The position numbers and the translations under genes are program-made. A model generated the notes under the pieces. The model searched no databases. It was given only the letters and a program-made list of their open reading frames with translations, and was not told where the DNA came from. From Euperipatoides rowelli (taxonomy: Eukaryota > Onychophora > Udeonychophora > Euonychophora > Peripatopsidae), in the NCBI GenBank assembly GCA_003024985.2, contig PXIH01S0025035.1: a stretch of 10,735 bases of DNA; one strand, given 5' to 3'. This document shows, in pieces, positions 1 through 7,840 of this stretch. The number at the start of each line of letters is the position of its first letter. The stretch's first letter is position 1.

Positions 1-1
1 T

Positions 2-76
2 GAACTTGAACTTGAGCAAGTTCCTTTTTTAGAGATGAACTAAGAACTTGAACTTGTTCTTTTTTAAAATGAACTT
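2..76. repeat. Two-copy ~42-bp tandem repeat built on GAACTTGAACTTG
   Basis: The 13-mer GAACTTGAACTTG occurs at 2-14 and again at 44-56. Each copy is followed by a T-rich run and ATGAAC, so the period is about 42 bp. The second copy lacks a 6-bp AGCAAG segment present in the first. Copy one also contains a 7-bp hairpin, GAACTTG (8-14) against CAAGTTC (17-23). The repeat may extend left of the window. No function is evident. Confidence 0.7.
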
Positions 77-96
77 TTCCAATCACTGTCCATTTG

Positions 97-150
97 TATA
101 CAGTATGTAAAGCTACAGTATATACTGTAAGTAAACTGCATATACTGTAT
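97..150. repeat. Palindromic TACAGTA/TACTGTA cluster
   Basis: A perfect 16-bp palindrome, TACAGTATATACTGTA, lies at 114-129. It is flanked by TATACAGTATG (97-107) and its near reverse complement CATATACTGTAT (139-150), so the whole stretch can fold as an imperfect inverted repeat. The same heptamer recurs throughout the window (see findings). It could be a remnant of a small element or simple-sequence drift. Confidence 0.65.
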
Positions 151-901
151 GTAGTTAATGAAACATTAAAGTCACCCAATTCGATAGGCAAAAATTAAAA
201 CCAACAATACCATAATATAAATATCTCATTTATACCTTAGCTACAGTGACAAGAATTTAACCATAATTATATGTATCATTTCTTTTACCTATTAGATTTT
301 GTCATAAAGATTTTTTTTATTAAAAGGAGTAGCTAATCACATGAAAATAAAAAAAAATATTGCTAATTCTTTTATTGTTTGTTATAAAAATAATCATTTG
401 CCTATTTTTTCAGTTAATTTTATCTAAATTCTTTATAAAAACAATTATAAAGTGTACCTATCAAATAGTTGTTCAAAAAATTTGATCCCATTTTGCTGGA
501 CATGTGACACTGTTACATTCACAAGGGGAGACCTTCTTAGGATTTAGCACACAGTTTATGGTGCTTTTAAACGTTTATTACCTTTAAAACAACTTTTATA
601 TATATATATATATATAAAAAAAGTGTTATAAAAACTGCTCAGTATATGATTATAATCAGTTAAAGACCAAATCAAAAGTTATATTACACAGTTGTCCTAA
701 AGATACACTATTTCTACTCGGATCATTTGATTTTTGATGGAGAAAACATTTCCAGGTTTAGTTAATTGTCATAATAAAAGGGTGTGCCTTGATATACATC
801 CATAAAACTTCCATTAATAAAACAAACAAAAATAAAAATATTTTCATAAGATAAATAATACATTTCTAATAAAATACAAATTAACAATCATTAAATCCTA
901 A
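151..901. other. AT-rich non-coding stretch with one (TA)10 microsatellite
   Basis: I see no supportable gene here on either strand. The only clear structure is a pure (TA)10 run at 597-616, flanked by ACTTTT on the left and an A-rich AAAAGT on the right. I looked for a 5' LTR, a primer-binding site and a gag CCHC zinc knuckle belonging to the downstream copia relic and found none. Confidence 0.6.
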
Positions 902-2268
902 GGTATGGGTGCTGGACTCAGGAACCAGCACTCATATGACAGTGTGACACCCTATGAGAATGATTTTGTTAACCTTGAAAAACTACTAGATCCTGTAGAG
1001 GTAAAAAGTAGTAGCCGGGGAAAGGGGCAGATAGTAATAAGGGTAAAAGGCATAGACAAATATAAACATATTATAAACCTTAAATATGCTTTGTTTGTTC
1101 CTGGTCCTATTGATTTCAGTGAAATCTATCTGTAGAGACAATTATGTGTGTACGTTTACAAAGGATAAACAGAATGGAAAACTATTGTACAGGGTTATCC
1201 AAAAGGCAATGTATTTACAATAAATACTTATGAATGTGATACTGAAATGGTTAATGCAGTGTGTGGCACATGAGGATGGGCCACAGGTGCATAAATAGCA
1301 TTAGAGAAATGTCCAAAGGAAGTTAGACAACTAATTTGAACATAGCCAAATGTTTACACTCAGATTACTGTGACACAAGCCAACTAAGAAGCATGACTAG
1401 AAGAATGTTTAAATCTTCAGATAGCAAAGCATCCAAGCCCTTCCGTGTTTTAGTGACGGACTTGTGTAGGACGATAACCCCAGCCACATATGGTAGCAAT
1501 AAATATATACTTTCAGTCACTGATTAATTCTCAGGTTTCACACAGGTAGAGATGTTAAAAAATAAAAGTGAAACAGCTATAAAGATTATAGAACTAATAA
1601 AATGAGGATTTAATAATTTTGGATATTTTCCAGAAGTCTTGAGGACTGGTGAATTTAATAATGAAGTATTAGATAAGTACTTGAAACATACAGGAATAAT
1701 CCACCAAATAACCGTCTCTCACACTCCCCAGCAAAATGGCCAAGCAGAGCGAATAAATAGGTTGTTAACTAGACATGATGCAAAGCATGATTAAAGAAAA
1801 AGGACTACCTGTTGAGTTATGGGGTGAGGCGGCTAACACAGCCGCTTATGTCCATAATAGATTCAAATCGCACGGTAGGAACAAGACTCCATACAAACTG
1901 TGGCCACCTAAGAACTTTGGGAGCATCACATATGCCCATTGCCTAAATATTTGAGAAGTAAAATGGGAGATACTTTCATTAAAGGAATTCTGGTAGGCTA
2001 CGGCATAAACAGAAAAAGTTATAGGGTCTGGTTACAAGGCACCAAGAAGATTATTAACGCTACTTCAGTTACGTTTAACGAAGATAGGAACTTCGAGAAT
2101 GGGAAGGATGGTGAGATAAACTCACAAGGTGATGCAAGCTCCAATATGCAGGAAGTGTGTATTGAAAGTACTCCTGAAAAGGAAGGAATAGATGAAGATA
2201 TACTTGGAAGTCTTAGAAGATCCACCAGGAGAACAAGGGGAATACCAGCAGAAAGACTATCCTACTAA
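902..2268 (+). pseudogene. Ty1/copia-type pol relic: broken protease and integrase, no reverse transcriptase
   Basis: This is a decayed copia-superfamily polyprotein fragment. It opens with the aspartic-protease signature WVLDSGTSTHMT (906-941), then shifts frame into the rest of the protease (about 950-1132, ending LKYALFVPG before a TAG at 1133-1135). Pre-integrase sequence follows in shifting frames (about 1137-1330). The integrase zinc region has CDTS where CxxC is expected. The integrase core runs from about 1440 and keeps the first acidic residue (VTDLC) and the late Glu (NGQAER, Glu at 1747-1749). The segment that normally carries the second catalytic Asp is shortened to RTGEF near 1642. 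Stops lie at 1525-1527 and 1603-1605, and frame breaks near 1770 and 1940. The C-terminal module and a Ser/Arg tail end at a TAA (2266-2268). No gag, reverse transcriptase or RNase H is present, so the copy is inactive. Confidence 0.93.
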
Positions 2269-2280
2269 ACCTTAACTCTT

Positions 2281-2297
2281 GGTGGTGGGGGTGGGAG
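2281..2297 (+). other. Candidate polypurine tract
   Basis: A G-rich, almost T-free run (GGTGGTGGGGGTGGGAG) lies 12 bp after the pol relic's last stop and just before an LTR-like stretch. That is the expected place for the plus-strand primer of an LTR retrotransposon. It contains two T residues, so it is imperfect. It was identified by composition and position only. Confidence 0.5.
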
Positions 2298-2367
2298 TAA
2301 ATTGATGCCATGAGTATTAATGTTTGGGGAAATGCATTAAATTTGCGATAGAAATATTGATGTACAG

Positions 2368-2375
2368 TATATAAA
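2368..2375 (+). promoter_or_regulatory. TATA-box-like element in the putative LTR
   Basis: TATATAAA lies about 50-65 bp into the putative LTR and about 300 bp before its polyadenylation signal, where a U3 promoter would be. In DNA this AT-rich the match alone is weak; its position is the only added support. Confidence 0.35.
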
Positions 2376-2672
2376 CAATGTCTAAATACTGTGAACCTAT
2401 TACTGCATAATATTTATTTATATTGTAATATTTTAAGAGTATATTATTTTTTTTTGTTTTTATTAATATATACTTACTATACTAATCTAAAACAGTAATG
2501 CATTAGTTGTTTCTGGAGGACATGTTCTGTATCAGTGTAAATTAGGATTAAGTTTTTTTTTCCTTCTCCCAGATGCTTTGTACATGGCGTGGGTTACGGT
2601 AGCCATTGAATACCTGTATTCTTGTGAAAAGTTATTTGTGAAAAAACCTTAGTAATCCTGCATTGTTGTTCC

Positions 2673-2678
2673 AATAAA
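2673..2678 (+). promoter_or_regulatory. Polyadenylation signal AATAAA in the putative LTR
   Basis: AATAAA follows a short GTTGTT stretch and precedes TGAGTTGAAATTAG. In an LTR this would define the R region of the retrotransposon transcript. AATAAA is common by chance in AT-rich DNA. Confidence 0.35.
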
Positions 2679-2851
2679 ATGAGTTGAAATTAGTTAATTT
2701 ATAGTGCATTTTTTTGGCTGATTAGTTTAAGTTAAATATTTTATTAATGTGAGTGAACGCTGTGTAGTATTATATTACTGATTTGGATACCACTTTATCT
2801 CCGCTATATATTGGATATCTCCGCTGCACAATTGAACACGTTCTGCTAACA

Positions 2852-3150
2852 AATAATGCCCTTTTTAAAGTTGAATAATGCATTACGATTTTATTCATAA
2901 AATAATTCAAGCTTTTGAAATAAAGTTGTTCTTAGGTGATACTAACACTTTAATAATTTACCTCCTTAATAAAGATCACCTGTCTCAAAAGATTATTATT
3001 TTTTTTAATAACAGTAGATATATTTTCTCAAATTTGAAACTTTGTGACAAAAATTTTATTAAATACAAACATACTTTCTATATTAATATAAATGATTAAA
3101 ATTATTTTTTAAGTTACAGAAAAAAAATTATTCCAAAAATGTAAATTTAC
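2852..3150. other. AT-rich non-coding stretch between the LTR and the bHLH exon
   Basis: On the minus strand this is the start of the intron (or the 3' flank) after the bHLH exon: GTAAATTTAC begins at 3150. I could not recognise a further coding exon here. A plus-strand open frame (2878-3099) consists almost wholly of A/T-driven codons (Ile, Lys, Asn, Phe, Tyr) and is not supported as a gene. Confidence 0.5.
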
Positions 3151-3292
3151 CTTATCATATTTGTTTCCTACAATCCTCTTTAAATGTAAGAGATATTGTA
3201 CACAAAATTCAAAGACTGTGGCTTTATCAGTTTTCTCTCCCAGACCAGGTACTAGTTCTCTCATTAGCTGACAAGAATTTTTAATCCGACCC
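3151..3292 (-). CDS. Exon encoding the bHLH helices (transcription factor, TCFL5/SOHLH-like)
   Basis: This internal exon is bounded by an acceptor (TTTGGTCATTTACAG, ending at 3293) and a donor (GTAAAT, from 3150). It has one base completing an Arg codon from the previous exon, then 47 codons. They encode helix 1 (RIKNSCQLMRELVPGL), a short loop (GEKTDK) and helix 2 (ATVFEFCVQYLLHLKRIVG), which together with the upstream basic region make a full bHLH domain. In the bHLH fold, helix 1 and helix 2 mediate dimerisation and the basic region binds E-box DNA in the nucleus. The short loop and the E-K-T-D-K-A-T stretch recall TCFL5 and, less closely, SOHLH germ-cell factors as I remember them; that assignment is inference. 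The exon ends in phase 0 after NKYDK, so at least one more coding exon, or a stop soon after, is expected to the left. I did not find it. Confidence 0.88.
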
Positions 3293-4771
3293 CTGTAAAT
3301 GACCAAAATGAAAACATAAATAAATAGAAAACAATATTTAAAAGTACCGGTATACAAATACAATACAAATATGTCGGACAACAACAGACTATAGTCCAGC
3401 GAGGTTGTCCCTAAATATCTAAATATTTAAAGTTCAGAATTTACACAATCTCAATGTTTTAGTGGCTGATGTCTGGTGGATAATCAAAATATTCAAAACC
3501 ATAAAAATCCATTCTACAATATTGTTAAAAGTATATAATTACTTAAAATAAATATTAATAATCTTATATACAGTAGGCTACTGTATTGAACAAGGCTGAA
3601 TTAGCTTAAGTAGGCTAAAATAGTATATTTTTTATTACTATTTGAGCAAAATACCAGTACCAGCAAATAAATTATATATCTATTGGCATCAGCATTGATT
3701 ATAAACATGGAATTGTAGTGTGTGCAATAAAAGGGATTATTCATTCAACAAAAATTGGAATTTACAATCTAAATACTTAAACTCTCTTCTTCTTCACTAT
3801 CCAGTCTGTAGGCTACCGTAGTAATAATTAATGTACGGTACACATTTTAACGAATATATACAGTACATTATATTTACATGTCTATTTTCAGAGGACTATT
3901 TTTTTTTAAAAATACAAAATATCTAGGCAAGTTTTGATGATAGTCAAATTCCATTAAATATACAGTACATGTCATATATACAGTAGTAAAAATTAAATTT
4001 CATGTTGATTTGAAAAATCTTGTGACATTTAGAGTTATAAAAAACATGTGTATTACACATGATGTCATCATCAAAATGTATGTACTACACCATGAAAATG
4101 TGTACTACACACTGTATGATGTCATCAAAATGTATACTACACAGGATGTCATCAAAGTATCATGTCATTAAAATGTGCACTATACATGATGTCTTCAAAA
4201 CATTTGTAGCCTACTACACACAATATCCAAACATGTTAGAGTAATAGTTCTTATTTTATAAAAAAAAAACTGTAGTTGCAAATCTGATAATTAATCTATT
4301 TGTAAATAATCCATCAATGGTGATTTAAAAGCATGCTAAGAATTGGACTGTGGACTAAATCAGCACTCACAGTCGAACACCAAAATACTCAATTCACCTA
4401 GGGTCGAATATTGAAATTTTTAATGCAAGTAAATTTAATCTGAATTTAATCAGAACGTCATTGTACAGAAACTCATTAATAAATAATTCCTGTTTCTTCG
4501 TGCTCAGAAAACATACTTGAATGAGAAAGTCCGATACACACCACAAAAAAAAAAAAAGAGACTGTCCAGCCTAAATCGAGATTTTTTTCTTCTTCCAGCA
4601 TAAACTGTGACATCAAGACATTAAACTCATTATCATCAAATTCTTAATTATCCTGGGCTCTAACTTTAACTTGAGCTCCATCTAGTAGTCATGTCAAAAT
4701 AAACAGTTTAATTTACAACAAAAACGGACAGTGCATTTTAACTATTGCAATCTTCCAAATGTGTGGCTTAC
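3293..4771 (-). other. Intron (1479 bp) splitting the bHLH basic region
   Basis: The intron has a GTAAG donor at 4771 and a CATTTACAG acceptor ending at 3293. It splits the codon of the last basic-region Arg (phase 2). It contains the 27-bp minisatellite at 4042-4222, four copies of the octamer GTAGGCTA or its complement (3573, 3610, 3808, 4207) and several TACAGTA motifs. I see no other gene inside it. Confidence 0.85.
4042..4222. repeat. ~27-bp minisatellite with TGATGTCATCA core
   Basis: About six degenerate units with a consensus near AAAATGTGTACTACAC followed by ATGATGTCATC. Recognisable units start near 4043, 4073, 4095, 4127, 4154 (short), 4170 and 4197. The best ones, for example 4127-4153 and 4170-4196, are 27 bp. 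The core TGATG-T-CATCA is palindromic around one base. An open frame running through it (4059-4244) is an artefact of the repeat. Confidence 0.8.
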
Positions 4772-5037
4772 CGTCTTTTACGTTCCTTTTCATTATGATT
4801 TTCTCTTCCTTGATATGGAATGGAGTAGAAATTATTTGGTTTATCTAAAGGTCCAATAGTTCTATTACTCAAGAATGTATCAACCATTGGCAAATTTTGA
4901 CTATTAGAAGACATTGGGGATTGATGGGTTTCAGGAGGAATATTTTCTAAATGTTCTTCTGGTGAGTCGCCAAGATTTCCCCTTAGTGGCGCTGATGGGC
5001 AAGGATGATATGCTTGTTGATGCTGTGGATAGCCAGG
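4772..5037 (-). CDS. Exon: disordered linker plus bHLH basic region
   Basis: This internal exon of 88 codons plus two bases starts after TTTTTATTTTAG (acceptor AG at 5039-5038) and ends at CG before GTAAGC (donor from 4771). It reads in phase 0 from the upstream exon. Residues 1-20 continue a Pro/Gln/His/Tyr-rich tract (PGYPQHQQAYHPCPSAPL). Residues about 21-79 are polar and probably disordered. The last residues, HNEKERKRR, are the bHLH basic region. His, Glu and Arg fall at the spacing (positions 5, 9 and 13) typical of class B factors that bind CACGTG-type E-boxes. The final Arg codon is CG from this exon plus G from the next. The phase match across both junctions, with no stop in 88 codons of AT-rich DNA, makes the exon secure. 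Confidence 0.88.
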
Positions 5038-6625
5038 CTAAAATAAAAACATTGAAGATGAAATTTTTCAATTACCCAATATAGAAGGATTTGATTGACA
5101 AACTAATTTATACAAACTAAAAATATACATTAAATAATAGATAAGTTACAGTATGAGATTTTGTTAATAAGCAAACTGTTACAATTATATTCATAAAGAA
5201 AAATAGGTTGCATGTGTTTAGACTACTATGTCGTAGTAACTAGAATCTTCGGTGTGAATGATAAATGTTAATATAGTAGTATCTTAGGCACTCATAAATG
5301 TTTGAATATGAATTAGCTACTTGGTTGTATTATTGACCCAGACAACCAATCATTCATAAGGGAAACATAGCATGATTATTCAAGGGACAACTATATCAAC
5401 TCTAAAAAGACACCTATATTAGGTAGACTTTATACTTTAGCAAAAGTACAATAATGAGTTTGAATGAAACTGTAATATAATAAAGTTGATAGTCCAACAA
5501 AAAAAATAGCCTTGATGAGTTAGACTTTGAACATGATATTTAATCTGGCAACTTTTCCGATACACAACTTGTTCAAAAGGCAGTGACCAGTATAAAAACA
5601 TGATAAAATTAAATTTCACAACTTAATGAATCATGTATCACTTCAGATTATAGATATACACTGTGATATGTGTCTTTGTAACTGCAAGAAAATTCAAAAT
5701 TCAAATAACTTTTAATCAGAAATTTCATCATATCTCTCACTACTTGAATACATTATTGTTTTATATTTATACAGTTAAATGAAAAAATTGTTGGAATACT
5801 TTGACATCCTCCATTGCTTTTGAAAAACAAAATTAGCAGTCTTCGCACTCGATTTGTGATATTTTACTTATGAAAAAACAATTGATAATGCTAATAGAGG
5901 GAATAAATTTATACATTAAAATTCCATCAAGCCTAGGCAGGATAAACAAGATCATAAGAATATTTGTACCACAATGAGTATTTGATAACAATTTTGCCAT
6001 CTAATGTAAACATAGTTCAAATCGATCACCAAATCTGTGATTTCTTTTATTTCTCAATAATTAGAAAAACAGTGACATGAAAACCTATCGCCTGATCCAC
6101 GACACACAAAAAACCTCTAGTAGGAAAAGGGTTAGAACATACTGTCAAGATCATAGCCTATTGGTCTATCTAGGTCCATGGAAAGTTTAATGAAGCGGAT
6201 TTATTATGCTAGTTCAAATATTTAATATTAAAAAATATTAACTTTATTTTTTAAAAGACCAGCAAAAAAAAAATAATGGTGCGCCCTGAATACAACTTTT
6301 TTTAAATTTTAAATATGCCATACTTGACTTGTCAATTAGAATTAAAACTAGCGCAAGCAAGTCATTTTAAGAATAGAACACAGAAGAAGAGCTGTATGCA
6401 ATGCAAATTGAACTTGTCTTAAGATTAAGTTTTAAAACACAATGGTTATTAATATCAATAATGGCAGCAATAATTTTGACTAGAAAATTGAATTTTTAAG
6501 CCCCTCAATTTTTAATATGCAAATATTGGCACTTCCAGTGACTCAATAAACTATTGTCTATGATAACAAACACACAAGCAATCATAACAGAAGAAAATTA
6601 AATATTTATAAACAAAGTACTGTAC
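5038..6625 (-). other. Intron (1588 bp), phase 0
   Basis: The donor is GTACAGTACTTTG from 6625 and the acceptor is TTTTTATTTTAG ending at 5038. The donor itself contains the TACAGTA heptamer that is over-abundant in this window. I see no gene, tRNA or recognisable mobile element inside; a minus-strand open frame at 5437-5619 lacks any family resemblance and looks fortuitous. Confidence 0.8.
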
Positions 6626-7004
6626 CTGATAAGGGGAAGGAAAGTGCATATTTTGCCTCATCCCTCTTCCATAGCCAAAATTGGGCATTGGATGCTGATG
6701 TGAAGGCATGCCATACATAGATTGGGGATGAGGTGTTGGTACATGAGTTCGATAACCATTCCATGGATGTAAAGGAGCATATCTTGGAGTATCCATCTGA
6801 GGCTGGTACCTAGACATTGGTTCTTGAATTGGTGTGTTGCAATAAGGACGAGGATAATGTCCAGGATACATTTGAGGGTTGGGCATATGATCTACTGGAG
6901 ACGATTGGGCTTGTGGCATAGAATCTTCATATTTTTCTGTCATAGATGTATTTTCTTCTGAATCCTGTGAATCAGATTTGGTCAAGTGGCACTCTGTAGG
7001 CTCC
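6626..7004 (-). CDS. Exon: Pro/Met/Tyr/His-rich N-terminal region of the bHLH protein
   Basis: An internal exon of one base plus 126 codons. The acceptor TTTTTAATTATAG ends at 7005 and the donor CAG|GTACAG lies at 6626/6625. It begins EPTECHL, followed by an acidic, Ser-rich stretch (residues about 8-30) and then a long low-complexity tract (residues about 34-126). That tract is rich in Pro, Met, Tyr, His and Gln, with short repeats such as MPNPQMYPGHYPRPY and SMYGMPSHQHPMPNFGYG. It is probably an intrinsically disordered transactivation or interaction segment, but no named domain is visible. It ends in phase 0 and joins the next exon's PGYPQHQQ in the same composition. In-frame Met residues (first at residue 21) could be starts if upstream exons are non-coding. 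The acceptor implies at least one exon further right, which I could not find. The 5' boundary is less certain than the 3' one. Confidence 0.8.
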
Positions 7005-7112
7005 CTATAATTAAAAAATAAAAAAGTTAATGGTAATTTTTATATTAAAAATATATATACAGTATATATACAATATATAAATTCTTAATACATTTTATAT
7101 TTAGAAATTTTC

Positions 7113-7126
7113 TCACTAGATGGCAG
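7113..7126 (+). promoter_or_regulatory. CTCF-like motif TCACTAGATGGCAG
   Basis: TCACTAGATGGCAG resembles the core CTCF consensus known from bilaterians (CCACTAGRKGGCAG-type). A related element with ten identical bases (TCACTAGATG) lies on the opposite strand at 8474-8487. A third, weaker one (ACTACTAGATGG) lies on the minus strand near 4678-4689. Motif resemblance only; occupancy is unknown. Confidence 0.35.
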
Positions 7127-7237
7127 AGTTAAATCACTTTGTTGTAACTTTGATTACGGTTTAGTCACTGTAATTAATCAAAGTTGGTGGATTAAAAAAC
7201 TGTCCTGTACTTTCACAAACAAAGGGTGATTTAACTC
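7126..7237. repeat. Nested inverted repeat with two TCF/LEF-like cores
   Basis: The outer arms are 7126-7143 (GAGTTAAATCACTTTGTT) and 7218-7237, complementary over 18 bases with a 2-nt bulge. The inner arms are perfect: AACTTTGATTA (7146-7156) and TAATCAAAGTT (7175-7185), 11 bp with an 18-nt loop. The right side has a 32-nt unpaired insertion between inner and outer arms. Each inner arm carries ATCAAAG, the core of TCF/LEF sites, in opposite orientations. The structure sits about 120 bp before the acceptor of the 7004-6626 exon in transcript order. It could be a MITE remnant, an enhancer or a pre-mRNA hairpin. Confidence 0.75.
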
Positions 7238-7373
7238 ATTATTTCTAAGAGCCAGATTATTTCCCTTTAGTTTAAAGGTATTCATGAAAATTTAATATTA
7301 ATAAATTTAATTAAATATCAACTTGTGTAAAATTTATCAGATTTCTATAAAGTAAAAAATCTCAACATTTTAA

Positions 7374-7454
7374 ACATGATTTGATGAGACTGTGAATAGC
7401 ACATGATTTGATGAGATCAACAACAACACATGATTTGATATCATCAACAATACC
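7374..7454. repeat. 27-bp minisatellite, three copies
   Basis: Three contiguous 27-bp units at 7374-7400, 7401-7427 and 7428-7454. Each opens with ACATGATTTGAT and diverges towards its end; the last two share ATCAACAA. Unit length and opening (ACATGAT, then ATCAA) echo the 27-bp minisatellite in the 4042-4222 intron, though the two are not obviously the same sequence. Confidence 0.85.
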
Positions 7455-7532
7455 CTCCTTCTACAGTGTATAATAAAAGAGTAGAAATGCTGTATATTGG
7501 TAAGGTTTGCTAATTTCTCCTCAACCACTCAT

Positions 7533-7604
7533 CCTAGTACAATGATGTTTGGTTTAATTGAAAGTCCTATTGAATCAGATCTGACTGATGCTATTTCGGG
7601 CTCC
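7533..7604 (-). pseudogene. Possible decayed duplicate of the 5' edge of the 7004 exon
   Basis: CTCCCTAT occurs at 7001-7008 (the true acceptor edge) and at 7601-7608, exactly 600 bp apart. GAATCAGAT occurs at 6969-6977 and at 7572-7580, and TCCT followed by TGAATCAGAT adds to the match. On the minus strand the copy reads EP...SDS in the same frame and phase as the exon's EP...SDS, one codon shorter. It then meets a TGA after about 24 codons. The sequence before its AG is purine-rich, unlike a good acceptor. The alignment is short, so chance is possible. Confidence 0.4.
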
Positions 7605-7817
7605 CTATGACTTTCTCTTTTCTAGGGGATGATTTTTTGAAAATTTAGGGTAAAAGGAGCTCCAAAGTTTGCTGGTAACATATATCAAACTCAAGAGTTT
7701 CAATCATTTTTAGCCACTGGGTGCTGTAGATTTGTCATATTGATATGAAATTTAATTTTAAGTGTAAAGAGAATGAATTGCAACGTTAAGTGGATAAAAC
7801 CCTGAAATATTATATGA

Positions 7818-7840
7818 GGGGGGGGGGGGGGGGGGGGGGG
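7818..7840 (+). repeat. Homopolymer run of 23 G
   Basis: An uninterrupted run of 23 guanines in otherwise AT-rich DNA, followed by G-rich sequence (GGAGAGAAGGGG and similar) to about 7930. Long G runs can form G-quadruplexes and are prone to length error, so the length in the assembly may not be exact. Confidence 0.95.

Larger units (their letters stand above)
2303..2851 (+). mobile_element. Putative 3' LTR of the copia relic
   Basis: After the purine tract there are several TG dinucleotides that could open an LTR (2303, 2306, 2311, 2321). The TGTT at 2321 would pair with the AACA at 2848-2851 as a short terminal inverted repeat, giving 531 bp. Inside lie a TATA box and an AATAAA polyadenylation signal in the order expected for U3-R. 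No second LTR is in the window, so the left edge cannot be fixed and there is no target-site duplication to test. The boundaries are inference. Confidence 0.5.

Noticed and set aside
1-900. 5' LTR or gag of the copia relic
   Set aside because: No segment resembles 2303-2851, there is no CCHC zinc knuckle, and no primer-binding-site-like sequence was recognised.
2019-2225. Minus-strand open frame opposite the integrase tail
   Set aside because: It lies antisense to the recognisable copia integrase C-terminus and resembles no family.
2957-2982. Possible 18-nt micro-exon on the minus strand (AG|GTGATC...GAG|GTAAAT)
   Set aside because: It has acceptor- and donor-like edges and a suitable phase, but such matches are common by chance and the codons do not extend a recognisable domain.
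2878-3099. Plus-strand open frame of 73 codons after the LTR
   Set aside because: The translation is almost all AT-driven residues (Ile, Asn, Lys, Phe, Tyr), with no domain, promoter or splice context. An open frame this long is not surprising in such AT-rich DNA.
4059-4244. Plus-strand open frame of 61 codons
   Set aside because: It runs through the 27-bp minisatellite. Because 27 is divisible by three, one open unit stays open on repetition.
5437-5619. Minus-strand open frame inside an intron
   Set aside because: No family resemblance and no splice phase link to the bHLH exons. Adding it is unnecessary because the flanking exons already join in frame.
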